64,000 bases of DNA from Crocinitomicaceae bacterium (GCA_002707155.1 PAME01000001.1:155601-219600), one strand, 5' to 3'; positions 44,618-53,906 are shown, counted from the first letter of the stretch. Notes: generated by a model from the sequence alone, not told the origin. Numbers and translations are program-made.

Positions 44618-44749
44618 GGCCACAAAGGTGTATAATTCATTATGATCAGGAATTATTCGACTAAGCACTCCTCCGGTCTTCCGATGGCTCTAACAGTTCG
44701 ATGTTAATTAATACATCTGTATTTACTTGCTTAACGAATGTTAAGAAAG

Positions 44750-44757
44750 TAATTTTG
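44750..44757 (+). promoter_or_regulatory. TAnnTTTG -7 box of the lipoprotein/outer-membrane pair
   Basis: TAATTTTG, exact match, 26 nt before ATG 44784, with a TTG about 20 bp further upstream in the -33 position. Confidence 0.5.
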
Positions 44758-44783
44758 TTTTTTAAACTTGTAAATAAATAATC

Positions 44784-45299
44784 ATGAAAAGAAAATTAAT
44801 GTTTGCAACACTAAGCTTAGCTGCATTAGCTACAGCATTTGTGTCTTGTACTAAAGATGAAGAAAAAGCAGAGCCAGTGGCTCCAGTAACTGTAAAATCT
44901 ACCATTAAGGGTAAGATTATGGTTAACACTAATTTACGCAATGATACTGCAGGTATCAGTAAAGCAGCAGAAACGTTCGACACTCCTGCATCTGGTCTTG
45001 CGGTTACTGCGCAAATTGATACTCGAGACTGGGTTTACAATGCAGTACCTAATGGTGGAACGAATGGTTTTGAATACGAAAAGAAAACGTATACAGCTAC
45101 AACTAGTGCAACTGGCGAATTCTCAATCGATGTTGATGTAATTGACAAAGGTGGTAACGTTGAGCTTTACTTTTCAGATTACTCAGCTTTACAGTTAACT
45201 GCTGATTCAGTTAATACTACAAAAGTATTCTCTGAGCCTATGAAGAGTGTTACTGCACTTCCAGGGCAAACTAAGTTTTATAACATTGAATTAAACTAA
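44784..45299 (+). CDS. Lipoprotein of unknown function
   Basis: 171 residues with a lipoprotein signal (MKRKLMFATLSLAALATAFV then SCTKDEE). After an acidic linker comes a beta-sandwich-like domain (TVKSTIKGKIMVNTNL, TATTSATGEFSIDVDVID) that resembles carboxypeptidase-regulatory-like (CarboxypepD_reg) repeats in pattern: a 'GxI.v...' start and 'TdatGeFsi.v' loop. It probably sits on the outer membrane. It is 20 bp upstream of an outer-membrane protein gene and shares its promoter and terminator, so the two may act together. Confidence 0.75.
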   Translation: MKRKLMFATLSLAALATAFVSCTKDEEKAEPVAPVTVKSTIKGKIMVNTNLRNDTAGISKAAETFDTPASGLAVTAQIDTRDWVYNAVPNGGTNGFEYEKKTYTATTSATGEFSIDVDVIDKGGNVELYFSDYSALQLTADSVNTTKVFSEPMKSVTALPGQTKFYNIELN

Positions 45300-45319
45300 A
45301 TTTTAGAAAGCAATAAATT

Positions 45320-46210
45320 ATGAAAAAGCAATTATTAATTGTGATGCTTTCTGGTTTAGTTGTTTCCGCATTTGGACAAGACACTGAAACGGCTCCTGCC
45401 GCTAAAAAGTCTTCTTCAAGTTCAGAACCAATGGTCAACAAGAAAGGTCACGTCATTCTGCCCGAGGCAGGTGATATAGGATTAGGTATGGATGCGATTC
45501 CATTTTTCCGTTATGCTGGAAACTTGATGAACGCAAATACTAACAATAGCCCAAATACTGGTTTTGCAAGAGTTCAAGAGTCTACAATTCAAAACACACT
45601 TTATGGCAAATATTACTTGAAAGATAATATGGCTATTAGAGCACGTTTGAGAATCGGATACACTACTAATACTACTAATGCTCAAGTGCGAGAAGATGGA
45701 ATCGGATTTAACGTACCGGATGCATTTGTTAGTGACGAGAGAACTCAGAAAATAAACCAAAATGCAGTTGGTGCAGGTGTTGAGTTTAGAAGAGGACACA
45801 ATCGTTTACAAGGATACTATGGTGGTGAAGCTATCGTAAGTTGGGGAAATACAAAAGACAGTATTTCTTATGGAAATGATTTGAGTCAGTCTAATGCAAC
45901 TCCTACAAGTACTAATTTTTTAGGATTGAACAACAATGCTAGAAGAGTACTTTCACGTGAAAGCAATCAAATATTTGGTTGGGGCGTCCGTGCTTTTGGA
46001 GGTGTTGAGTATTTCATTGCTCCAAAAATTTCTATCGGAGCTGAGTTCGGGTGGGGTCTTCAGGTTACAAACCGAAAAAACAACAAGACTACTTATGAAC
46101 GTTATACTTTAGAATATGAAGTGTACACTATTGAAGATGGTAACACAAGTACAATAAACTTGGATACCGATAACTTTGATGGTTCTATAAATGTATTTTT
46201 CCACTTCTAG
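45320..46210 (+). CDS. Outer-membrane beta-barrel protein, unknown role
   Basis: 296 residues. Signal peptide MKKQLLIVMLSGLVVSAFGQ, then a Ser/Ala/Lys-rich linker. The rest is alternating strands typical of a small barrel (TLYGKYYLKDNMAIRARLRI, NQIFGWGVRAFGGVEYF, KISIGAEFGWGLQV), ending with a terminal aromatic residue in GSINVFFHF. The closing Phe is the usual BAM recognition residue. Second gene of a two-gene unit with the lipoprotein. Family not recognised beyond outer-membrane barrel. Confidence 0.82.
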   Translation: MKKQLLIVMLSGLVVSAFGQDTETAPAAKKSSSSSEPMVNKKGHVILPEAGDIGLGMDAIPFFRYAGNLMNANTNNSPNTGFARVQESTIQNTLYGKYYLKDNMAIRARLRIGYTTNTTNAQVREDGIGFNVPDAFVSDERTQKINQNAVGAGVEFRRGHNRLQGYYGGEAIVSWGNTKDSISYGNDLSQSNATPTSTNFLGLNNNARRVLSRESNQIFGWGVRAFGGVEYFIAPKISIGAEFGWGLQVTNRKNNKTTYERYTLEYEVYTIEDGNTSTINLDTDNFDGSINVFFHF

Positions 46211-46232
46211 GAAGTAGAAAATAATTTTATTT

Positions 46233-46281
46233 AAAACCCCTTTTCGTTCTGATGCAAATCGGTATGGAAAGGGGTTTTTTT
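46233..46281 (+). terminator. Rho-independent terminator
   Basis: AAAACCCCTTTTC ... GAAAGGGGTTTT stem with a 19-nt loop, then T run. It can also serve the convergent gene ending at 46280. Confidence 0.85.
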
Positions 46282-47335
46282 ATCGCTTCTCTCTATTAAA
46301 ATATACCTTGTAGAAGTACATATCCTTTTCGGCATCATAACCTCTTTCCAAAAATTTATCTCCTGAATGGGCATCGTTAAAGTTCATTTTGATTTGAATA
46401 TTCGTATCCAACTCTATAATGTTCTTAATCTTCCTTTTTTCCTTTTTTAAAGTGTCTTCTGCCACTTCAAAGCCATCAATAGTGTCAATTTGCCTAGACT
46501 CTTTGTAAACTTGCTGATAGTCCTCAAAACGATCTTTCATCTCCACCGGAGCATCACGAAACAACTCTTCTTTAAAGTCATCCATCGAAAATTGCTCTTG
46601 ATGCGAAATAGCATCAACCGATTTTGCCATAAACATGGCCTGATCTTTTGGGTTTCCCTCAGCTCGAACCACTTCTTTCGAAAAGTCTTTACACAAATTG
46701 ATTACATTTTTGGTCAGGTAAACATCGTTTTTGTCCTCCTCTAAGCCGAGAAAATCATCTTTCCAATATTGCGTATCATAGTTATTCTGATCCACCGTCA
46801 TAACTCGATAACCTGACTCTTTTTCCGTATTAAAAATCAGACACCCTTTGTCCAGCTTCTTAACATCAATCCCTTTTTCTAAATCTAACATTACAAAGTT
46901 TCCTTTATCTCTTGCTTTGATAAAGGTGTCTTTGTTTTCCGATTTAAAAACACCAATTACCTCAACCAATTCTCCTTCTAAAACAACGTCAGTGAACTTA
47001 GCAATATATACTTCACCAGACTTTATATGCGGATGCTCCGACTGATTATACAAATGCTTAAGCATGTTTACCGAATACAAATGAAACTTATCAGGATCTT
47101 CAAATATGGTCTTTGCATAGCTGAACATTTCGTTCATATTCAAGTCTACTTCATGCTTGAACTTGAATAAATCCTCCGATTTAAATGGCTTTAGAAAGTA
47201 TCGAAACAATACCTCCTCTAGTTCATCGTCTAAGTCATACACTCCCATTGATGGAGTGCAGCCTTCTTCTTTTGATTTGTTCCCTACTGCATGCACAGAA
47301 AGCATTTCTAGCTTCGCTTCTGATATTTCAATCAT
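46280..47335 (-). CDS. Nucleoid-associated protein, NdpA/YejK (NA37) family
   Basis: 351 residues matching the 37-kDa nucleoid-associated family known from E. coli YejK. The N-terminal segment LSVHAVGNKSKEEG and the LYNQSEHPHIKSGEVYIAKF region are typical, as is the later DFLGLEEDKNDVYLTKN followed by the C-terminal basic part. These proteins bind the chromosome and their exact role is unclear. The gene starts 7 bp after the end of the FAD-protein gene on the same strand, so the two are probably one transcript. Confidence 0.87.
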   Translation of the reverse strand: MIEISEAKLEMLSVHAVGNKSKEEGCTPSMGVYDLDDELEEVLFRYFLKPFKSEDLFKFKHEVDLNMNEMFSYAKTIFEDPDKFHLYSVNMLKHLYNQSEHPHIKSGEVYIAKFTDVVLEGELVEVIGVFKSENKDTFIKARDKGNFVMLDLEKGIDVKKLDKGCLIFNTEKESGYRVMTVDQNNYDTQYWKDDFLGLEEDKNDVYLTKNVINLCKDFSKEVVRAEGNPKDQAMFMAKSVDAISHQEQFSMDDFKEELFRDAPVEMKDRFEDYQQVYKESRQIDTIDGFEVAEDTLKKEKRKIKNIIELDTNIQIKMNFNDAHSGDKFLERGYDAEKDMYFYKVYFNREKR

Positions 47336-47342
47336 TCTTTTT

Positions 47343-48902
47343 TTACTTTAAATTTTTTGCAATGGCCTCAGCCACTTTTTCTCCATCTATTGCCGCCGAA
47401 ACTATTCCACCAGCATAACCTCCGCCTTCGCCACTTGGGTATAACCCTTCACACTGTGGGTGTTGCAAAGTGTTATCATCTCTAGGGATTTTTACCGGTG
47501 ATGATGTCCTAGATTCTACGCCCAAAATTTGAGCTTCATTGGTGTAATACCCCTTCATTTTTTGATCAAATGCTTTGAATACTTTCCTCAATCGTTTGCC
47601 AATATGCTTTGGCAGCCATTCGTGCATTGGCGAGGATTGTAAACCCGGAATGTAAGAGCAATCATTGAGTTCTGGCGAAAGTTTTCCTTCTGTAAAATCA
47701 ACAATACGCTGCGCAGGTGCGGTTTGTGTTTTCCCACCTGCCATCCATGCAGCTTTTTCCAAGTATTTCTGAAACTCTAACCCAGCAAGAACTCCATGCT
47801 TTTCATATGCTTTTAAATCTTGTAATCCAATCTCTACCACAACTCCGGAATTTGCATAACGCGAATCCCGAGTAGAAGTACTCATTCCGTTTACAACCAA
47901 TTCTTGTTGGGCTGTTGCGGCAGGAACAATAAACCCACCTGGACACATGCAAAATGAATATACTCCGCGACCATTTATCTGTTCTACTGCCGAATAAGGT
48001 GCTGCGGGTAAATTTTTATCCCGTGGTCCATCGCAATGGTATTGAAGGTTGTCAATAATGGGCTGTGGATGCTCTACCCGAACGCCCATAGCAAAAGGTT
48101 TTGCTTCTAATTCAAGTCCTTTTGATTGCAATAAGTAAAAAATATCTCGTGCCGAATGACCGGTTGCTAAAACAACTGAAACCGCCTCAATATTGTTTCC
48201 GTTTTGATCAACTACACCGACTGCCTTACCTGACTTAATAATGATATCCTCTGCTCGTGTATCAAACCTTACTTCACCTCCAGACTCCAAAATAGTCCTT
48301 CGCATATTGGCGATAATCTTGGGTAACTTATTTGTTCCTATGTGTGGGTGGGCATCAATTTTTATGTCACCTTGGGCTCCATGTTCAATTAATATATCAA
48401 GCACCCTTTTCAGGTCTCCCCTCTTTTTACTTCTAGTATAGAGTTTTCCGTCAGAATAGGTCCCTGCTCCACCTTCTCCAAAACAATAATTGGAATCTGG
48501 ATTTACCAAGTGTTTTTTGTGCAATATGCCTAAGTCTTTTCTGCGGTTGGACACGTCCTTGCCGCGTTCAATTACTATTGGCTTAAAGCCCAATTCTATC
48601 AAGCGCAAAGCAGCGAATAAGCCTGCTGGACCACTACCAACTATTAATATTCGAGGCTTATCATTAACATTTTGATAGTTTCTTTTTTCTACAGTTTCAA
48701 CTACCGGTTCTTCATTTATAAAAACTCTACATTTCAAGCGGTACTTCACCTGTTTAGAGCGCGCATCAATTGACCTTCTAAGAATTTGAACATCCTGTAC
48801 TGCATCATTGGAAATTCCCAATTCTAAAGCACAATCCTCAATCAGTAAATCCTTATGTTGGGCCACTCGAGGTGGCACCGCTATTTCAATTTCTTTCTGC
48901 AA
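47343..48902 (-). CDS. NAD(P)/FAD-dependent oxidoreductase, COG2509-like
   Basis: 519 residues. An N-terminal domain of about 80 residues (IEIAVPPRVAQHKD, ILRRSIDARSKQVKYRLKC) precedes a Rossmann FAD-binding motif (ILIVGSGPAGLFAALRLIE). FGEGGAGTYSDGKLYTRSKK is the hallmark of this uncharacterised dehydrogenase group. A C-terminal nucleotide-binding loop (LYPSGEGGGYAGGIVSAA) closes the FAD site. The substrate is unknown. The track start is TTG at 48902; it begins just before the conserved domain, so it is plausible. A TAATTTTG box lies 16 nt upstream. Confidence 0.88.
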   Translation of the reverse strand: MQKEIEIAVPPRVAQHKDLLIEDCALELGISNDAVQDVQILRRSIDARSKQVKYRLKCRVFINEEPVVETVEKRNYQNVNDKPRILIVGSGPAGLFAALRLIELGFKPIVIERGKDVSNRRKDLGILHKKHLVNPDSNYCFGEGGAGTYSDGKLYTRSKKRGDLKRVLDILIEHGAQGDIKIDAHPHIGTNKLPKIIANMRRTILESGGEVRFDTRAEDIIIKSGKAVGVVDQNGNNIEAVSVVLATGHSARDIFYLLQSKGLELEAKPFAMGVRVEHPQPIIDNLQYHCDGPRDKNLPAAPYSAVEQINGRGVYSFCMCPGGFIVPAATAQQELVVNGMSTSTRDSRYANSGVVVEIGLQDLKAYEKHGVLAGLEFQKYLEKAAWMAGGKTQTAPAQRIVDFTEGKLSPELNDCSYIPGLQSSPMHEWLPKHIGKRLRKVFKAFDQKMKGYYTNEAQILGVESRTSSPVKIPRDDNTLQHPQCEGLYPSGEGGGYAGGIVSAAIDGEKVAEAIAKNLK

Positions 48903-49087
48903 TACTTGGGGCTTTTAACAAAATTATATGGCTCTCGAAAATACATATTTACAACCTCAATTAGGTTAAACACACTGCTGTTTACAAGTCTATCGTCGAA
49001 ATAACCTTTTCCTAAAAAAGTGCGTTTAACTTAGTTGAATTAAGGTTGGTTATAATTGCGCATTAGTAAACAATCAAACTGAAAATT

Positions 49088-49351
49088 ATGGATGCAAATC
49101 AAAACAGCTCCTCTAACGTAAAGCTTAGGATTGTTTTCGGACTTTTTATTGGTTTAATAGCTGGTCTAATTGTCTATGAAGTAAGACAACACATTATAGC
49201 AATGGATCAACGAGAAAATTATGAAGCAGTTCGGAAAAAGCAATCTGAAGATCTAAAAGAAGTTTACCAAGAGAATTTAGAGCAAAAAAAGCCAAAGACC
49301 AAGAAGAAGTTAAAAAAGACACCACCAATAGCGATTCGCTATAACTATTAA
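49088..49351 (+). CDS. Small membrane-anchored basic protein, unknown
   Basis: 87 residues: a short polar start, one membrane helix (RIVFGLFIGLIAGLIVYEV), then a charged helical stretch (MDQRENYEAVRKKQSEDLKE) and a very basic Lys-rich tail (KKPKTKKKLKKTPP). This is a type of bitopic protein with a cytosolic or periplasmic charged tail. No family recognised. The stop overlaps the convergent CDF gene by 4 bp. A TATAATTG box (one mismatch) lies upstream. Confidence 0.65.
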   Translation: MDANQNSSSNVKLRIVFGLFIGLIAGLIVYEVRQHIIAMDQRENYEAVRKKQSEDLKEVYQENLEQKKPKTKKKLKKTPPIAIRYNY

Positions 49352-50304
49352 TGAAAAGAGCTATTTAAGGCCCCTTGTTTGTTTCCGGGCGCTTCCAACT
49401 CTAGCGTTACGTGCTCGATTCCTTTTTCCTCAAACAATTTTCGGATTTCAGTTTTTAGCCATTCACTTTTTTCCAAATCAAATTCTTGACTATAAAAAAC
49501 GTGCATACTGGCTATATTGAACTCTCCGTCTAAAGACCAAACGTGCAAATCATTTACTTCTTCTACTCCTTCTATTTTTAAAGCTGCACTCTGAATCTGC
49601 TGTACATCCACATCATTAGGAATTGCCTGTAAGAAGATGTGCATAATAGACTTTAAATTTTTTAACGCATTGAACAAAATGTAAGCGGCAATAAGCATTG
49701 AAAGTATTGGATCCAAAATATACCAATTGGTGAAGTAAATTACAATCGAAGCAACTAAAACAGCTCCCCAACCCATTACATCTTCCAGCAAATGCAACAT
49801 TACCGTGCGTTGATTCAAGGATTTAGACTTACTTTTTAATCGCAACACTGCCAAGCCATTCATTATTACGCCCAAAATTGCAAAGCCAATCATTCCCATG
49901 CCATTCACCTCTTGAGGAGCTAAAAGCCGTGGAATCGTTTGAGTTATAATAACCACAGAACCCGCAGTAAGTATTACCACATTCAACAATGCTGCTAGCG
50001 TAGACAACCGACGATAGCCATAACTAAATTGGTTGTCTCTTTTTTTATCCGATAATTTCTCAAAATAGTAAGCAGTGCCAATTGCTAAGGTATCTCCTAA
50101 GTCATGAATTGCATCCGACAAAATCGCAATGGAATTGGTCATTAAACCTCCAATCAATTCAATAATGGTAAACCCTAAATTTAGAAAAAAAGCAACTTTT
50201 AGGTTTTTAGTAATGGGATGTACATGCATTCCAGCATGATGGTGGAGGTCATGCTCGTGTTCTTGAGTGCAAGCTTCAGTCTGCTTATGAGAATGTTCTG
50301 CCAT
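49348..50304 (-). CDS. Cation diffusion facilitator (zinc/cobalt exporter, CzcD-like)
   Basis: Exports divalent metal from the cytosol with proton exchange. The start is set at ATG 50304 (MAEHSHKQTEACTQEHEHDL), where a TACCTTTG box lies 6 nt upstream. The N-terminal tail is His-rich (HEHDLHHHAGMHVHP), as usual for zinc carriers. Helices II and V carry the metal site, with SDAIHDLGDTLA (the HxxxD/DxxxD pair) and LHLLEDVMGWG. A C-terminal cytosolic domain (VEEVNDLHVWSLDGEFNIAS) binds metal for dimer regulation. About 318 residues. Confidence 0.95.
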   Translation of the reverse strand: MAEHSHKQTEACTQEHEHDLHHHAGMHVHPITKNLKVAFFLNLGFTIIELIGGLMTNSIAILSDAIHDLGDTLAIGTAYYFEKLSDKKRDNQFSYGYRRLSTLAALLNVVILTAGSVVIITQTIPRLLAPQEVNGMGMIGFAILGVIMNGLAVLRLKSKSKSLNQRTVMLHLLEDVMGWGAVLVASIVIYFTNWYILDPILSMLIAAYILFNALKNLKSIMHIFLQAIPNDVDVQQIQSAALKIEGVEEVNDLHVWSLDGEFNIASMHVFYSQEFDLEKSEWLKTEIRKLFEEKGIEHVTLELEAPGNKQGALNSSFH

Positions 50305-50414
50305 TAAAGGCAAAGGTAGTTCGATTATTGCGTGAGATATCAAACTGTTTAACCCCAGTTAACAGTTTTGTAATATCAGAATTGTACTTTTAAAGTTTAG
50401 GAGTGTATCTGCTC

Positions 50415-51002
50415 ATGATTACGACAAAAAACACCTTGGAAGTTTCAACTCAAAACGACGAACAACTTATGCTCTCCATTACAAATGGAAATAAAAGGGC
50501 ATTTGATGTATTGTATGCTCGCTATGAAAAAAGAATGTTTTATTTCTTTTTTCGAAAGCTGAACAATAATCAAGAAAAAGCAGAAGATTTCTGACACGAT
50601 TTATTCTTGAAGATTATTGAGAAACCAGAAGCATTTGATACCTCAAAATCTTTTTCACCTTGGTTTTACAGTGTTGCACACAATATGGTGAAAAACGAAT
50701 ACAAGAAAATGGAGGTTCGCAAGATTATGGATACTGAAACGGACACCGCACATGTCGTAAACCATGAAATTGATCCCCTGCATATTACGGAGGAGCAATT
50801 ATTTAAACAGCGTTTATTTGAAGAATTGGGAAAAATAAATCAAGATTCAAGTACAGCGTTTATCATGAAATACCATGAAGGTTACAGCATTGAAGAAATT
50901 GCTGAAACGCTCAACATTAAGGAGGGAACTGTAAAGTCAAAATTGTTTTATGCAAAGCAGGTCCTTTTGGAAAAACTAGGGATGTTTAATCCAAAAAATT
51001 AA
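50415..51002 (+). pseudogene. ECF sigma factor interrupted by an in-frame TGA
   Basis: Two ORFs in the track are in the same frame: 50415-50594 (MITTKNTLEVSTQ to NNQEKAEDF) and 50607-51002. Between them the frame reads AEDF-TGA-HDLFLKIIEKPEAFD, which in family members is a continuous AEDxLHDLFLKI. The whole is a normal ECF sigma-70: region 2 (FDVLYARYEKRMFYFF) and region 4 (YHEGYSIEEIAETLNIKEGT, KSKLFYAKQVLLEKL). One change (TTG to TGA) would restore it. The next gene is a likely anti-sigma. Pseudogene, error, or read-through. Confidence 0.8.
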
Positions 51003-51006
51003 AGCA

Positions 51007-51459
51007 ATGGATAAGAATTTGGATCGATATTTTGAATTGGAAGAAAAGGTAATATCCAATACTATAAATAGTATTGAATTGGAAGAGTGGAAGACTTTAA
51101 ATAAGGGAATGATGAGTAACAGTAGAATTGAAGATACACTAAGAAACGATGACGTAAATGCGAGCCGCTTGCATGTAAAAATGAAATTAGATGCTGCTTT
51201 TGAGGAAAAATTTGGAAGCGACAATCAGTATAAAGACGTTCACCAAAACAACGTTATTCCCTTTCCTAACAAAATCGGCCAGTTATGGGCTCCTCCTGTA
51301 AATTGGGCCGCACTAGCTTCTGTTGCAGCTGTATTTGTGGTCTTCTTTATGCTTCGTCCAGGACCAAGTTTTGAAGGAAATACTGTTCTTCTTGCAGACT
51401 CTTCGCTGCATTACGGAACCGACACCACTATATTCAAGCCCGATTCCATTCTGTACTAG
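51007..51459 (+). CDS. Single-pass membrane protein, probable anti-sigma partner
   Basis: 150 residues starting 4 bp after the ECF sigma gene. N-terminal half is acidic and helical (DRYFELEEKVISNTINSIEL), the middle is basic, and one membrane helix lies at about residues 99-116 (WAALASVAAVFVVFFML). A short periplasmic tail follows. Position after an ECF sigma gene and this topology fit a transmembrane anti-sigma factor, although no standard ASD motif is obvious. If the sigma gene is dead, this gene may be a leftover. Confidence 0.65.
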   Translation: MDKNLDRYFELEEKVISNTINSIELEEWKTLNKGMMSNSRIEDTLRNDDVNASRLHVKMKLDAAFEEKFGSDNQYKDVHQNNVIPFPNKIGQLWAPPVNWAALASVAAVFVVFFMLRPGPSFEGNTVLLADSSLHYGTDTTIFKPDSILY

Positions 51460-51473
51460 GCAATATCACAAAC

Positions 51474-51504
51474 AAAAAAGGCTTCGAAATTCGAAGCCTT
51501 TTTT
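51474..51504 (+). terminator. Bidirectional rho-independent terminator
   Basis: A perfect inverted repeat AAAAAAGGCTTCGAA / TTCGAAGCCTTTTTT with a very short loop and U tracts for both directions. It separates the anti-sigma gene from the convergent brxA-like gene. Confidence 0.92.
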
Positions 51505-51525
51505 ATGTCTATTAACTTTAAAACC

Positions 51526-51939
51526 CTAGCAATACTCGTTGAATGCTGCAGTCAAATTTTCAGCAATCATTTCTGCTGGCCTGCCTTCAATGTGATGTCT
51601 TTCAATAAAATGAACCAACTTTCCATCTTTAAACAACGCCATACTTGGCGAACTTGCAGGATAAGGAAGCATATATTTTCTTGCTTGATTAGTAGCATCA
51701 GCATCAACACCAGCAAATACTGTTGTCAATTTACCGGGCTTCTTATCATTTTGAATTGCCATTTTTGCGGCTGGACGAGCGTTAGCCGCAGCACAACCAC
51801 AAACTGAATTTACCACTACTAAAACGGTTCCTTCATTACTATTTAAAACAGCATCAACATCGCTTGCAGCGGTTAATTGCTCGAACCCAACACTTGTTAG
51901 GTCTTCTTTCATTGGTGCTACTAATTCTGGAGGATACAT
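51526..51939 (-). CDS. Bacilliredoxin BrxA/BrxB family protein
   Basis: 137-residue thioredoxin-fold protein of the YphP/YqiW family. The defining CGC motif is in NSVCGCAAANARP (Cys47 and Cys49). The N-terminal MYPPELVAPM and late SSPSMALFKDGKLVHFIERH are typical. In Firmicutes it removes bacillithiol from S-thiolated proteins; Bacteroidota homologues are common, though which thiol they serve here is not known from the sequence. TAGTTTTG box 22 nt upstream of the ATG at 51939. Confidence 0.92.
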   Translation of the reverse strand: MYPPELVAPMKEDLTSVGFEQLTAASDVDAVLNSNEGTVLVVVNSVCGCAAANARPAAKMAIQNDKKPGKLTTVFAGVDADATNQARKYMLPYPASSPSMALFKDGKLVHFIERHHIEGRPAEMIAENLTAAFNEYC

Positions 51940-52007
51940 ATTCTTTCTTTTTTAATTTCCACAAAACTAGTCCATATAACTATGGACAAATCGTTAAAGT
52001 TTCTTGT

Positions 52008-53429
52008 CTATTTAATGTAGGAAATACGTAACATATTTGACATCCCTTTTCGAGCAATTGGCATGCTTGCGATATGTATAATGTAGTCACCAACTTTTGT
52101 GTACTTGTAATCTCTAAGGAAAATCTTTATTTCGTCAATCGTGTGATCAGTGCTAACGAACTCATTGTAATAGAATGACTTAACACCCCAAACTAAACTT
52201 AACATATCTAAGATCTTTCGATTCGCAGTAAACACAAATATGAATCCATTAGGACGGTAACTTGCTGTTTTGAAGGCTGTATAACCCGAAAAGGTCATCG
52301 TCACAATTCCAGTTGCATGTGCCGTTTTAGCCAATTGCGCTGCGCTATTGCAAATGGAATCTGTAATAAATCGTTTGGGCACATCCTCAGGAAATATTTC
52401 TGTGTTATAAATCTGATCCGATTCCTCTATGCGCATTACAATTTTCATCATGGTACTCACTACTTCTACAGGATATTTTCCCACTGAAGTTTCACCACTT
52501 AACATTACAGCATCCGCACCATCCAATACTGCATTAGCAACATCATTTACCTCTGCCCTACTGGGTGCAAAACTGTCAATCATTGACTCCATCATCTGAG
52601 TTGCGATGATTACAGGTTTGGCTTTATTGCGACACAGCTTTACTATGCTTTTTTGAATCAAAGGCACCTCTTGAAGTGGGATTTCAACACCTAAGTCACC
52701 ACGGGCTACCATAAGTGCGTCGGCTTCATCAATAATTGCATCCAAATTGTGAACTGCCTCTGGTTTTTCAATTTTTGCTACAACTAAACTTGTTTTACCC
52801 GCTTTTGCAATTCTAGATTTTAGTTCCAGTACATCCTCTGCACTTCGCACGAAGGATAAGCCTATCCAAGGAACATCGTATTTTAAAACGAATTCTAAAT
52901 CAACTAAATCTTTCTCCGTCAAGCAAGGCATTGAAATTTTTGTGTCGGGAAGGTTAACTCCTTTTCGGGATTTCAATAGGCCGCCAAAAATTACTTTAGC
53001 TTCTACGTTTTCTTTACCGTCAGTCGAAACAATTTCAAACTTCAATTTTCCATCATCCAGCAAAATACTTTCTCCCGGTTGAACATCACGAGGAAATTCT
53101 TTATAGTTGATCCAAATCGCGTTATGATTATCCTTATTGGTGGTAATTTGCAGAAGGTCGTCCACAACAACTTCTTTACCCTCAACCATATCGCCAATTC
53201 GGATTTTTGGTCCTTGTAAATCAGCTAATATCCCCGTGTGGATTTCAAGTTCTTCATCAATACTTCGAATGCGCTCTAGCACTTCTAGATGATCTGCATG
53301 AGTTCCATGCGAAAAATTTAGACGACATACGTTAACTCCTGTCTCAATTATCTTTTTCAGCATTTCTCTAGAACTCGTTGCTGGTCCTATAGTAGCTATT
53401 ATCTTCGTTTTATTCTCTAAATATTTCAT
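52008..53429 (-). CDS. pyk: Pyruvate kinase
   Basis: Final step of glycolysis, transferring phosphate from phosphoenolpyruvate to ADP. The barrel starts KTKIIATIGPATSS. The active-site stretch includes KIEKPEAVHNLDAIIDEADA and the signature MVARGDLGVEIP, followed by ATQMMESMI and NAVLDGADAVMLSGETSVG. The C-terminal allosteric domain is complete. 473 residues, normal length. It shares one base with the upstream IPExxxVDY gene (TAATG), so the two are co-translated. Confidence 0.97.
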   Translation of the reverse strand: MKYLENKTKIIATIGPATSSREMLKKIIETGVNVCRLNFSHGTHADHLEVLERIRSIDEELEIHTGILADLQGPKIRIGDMVEGKEVVVDDLLQITTNKDNHNAIWINYKEFPRDVQPGESILLDDGKLKFEIVSTDGKENVEAKVIFGGLLKSRKGVNLPDTKISMPCLTEKDLVDLEFVLKYDVPWIGLSFVRSAEDVLELKSRIAKAGKTSLVVAKIEKPEAVHNLDAIIDEADALMVARGDLGVEIPLQEVPLIQKSIVKLCRNKAKPVIIATQMMESMIDSFAPSRAEVNDVANAVLDGADAVMLSGETSVGKYPVEVVSTMMKIVMRIEESDQIYNTEIFPEDVPKRFITDSICNSAAQLAKTAHATGIVTMTFSGYTAFKTASYRPNGFIFVFTANRKILDMLSLVWGVKSFYYNEFVSTDHTIDEIKIFLRDYKYTKVGDYIIHIASMPIARKGMSNMLRISYIK

Positions 53430-53839
53430 TATTCCATCAATAAGTTTTGTTTTGAGCGTAGCTCTTTTGGGTTTACTTCAACAGCAGATAGCACTTCATT
53501 TAGCGTGCTCAACTGAGTAATAAACTCCTTCTTTTTCGAACGTTCATACAGTCCATCAATTATTATAAAATAGTCGATGTCCTTTCGCTCTGGAATCAAT
53601 AAACCATGTTCACTTCTATTCGCAAGCAAGTAATAGTACAACTCTTGGTGTTCAATCGAAAACGTGTAGTAAGAAAACTCTTGAATTTCCTCCTCATTTG
53701 TAATCGTATATGGGTCTTGTTTTACGAAGTCAAACTCAAACCTCTTGTTTAACGCCCATGCTAACCTATAGTCTTTAAAATGGCAATACAGTCCGATAAG
53801 CTGAAAGTCATAATCGTATTCAAAACTTAGTGTTGCCAT
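53429..53839 (-). CDS. IPExxxVDY-family protein
   Basis: 136 residues; the family is restricted to Bacteroidota and named after a motif that appears here as LIPERKDIDYFI. The rest is a soluble alpha/beta protein rich in aromatic residues (FSYYTFSIEHQELYYYLLAN). The function is not established, but the gene next to pyk is a very common arrangement. A TAATATTG box (one mismatch) lies 4 nt before the ATG at 53839. Likely promoter for both genes. Confidence 0.9.
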   Translation of the reverse strand: MATLSFEYDYDFQLIGLYCHFKDYRLAWALNKRFEFDFVKQDPYTITNEEEIQEFSYYTFSIEHQELYYYLLANRSEHGLLIPERKDIDYFIIIDGLYERSKKKEFITQLSTLNEVLSAVEVNPKELRSKQNLLME

Positions 53840-53906
53840 AATGCAATATTATGGTATTTGTAAATTCTAACAACAAAGTATGTTGTTCGCTTCAAACTAT
53901 TAACGT

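Noticed and set aside
7254-50594. Genetic code change (stop codons read as sense)
   Set aside because: The internal stops are TAA twice and TGA once, and both codons end intact genes elsewhere in the window (for example TGA at the end of gmk and TAA at the end of recJ's neighbours).
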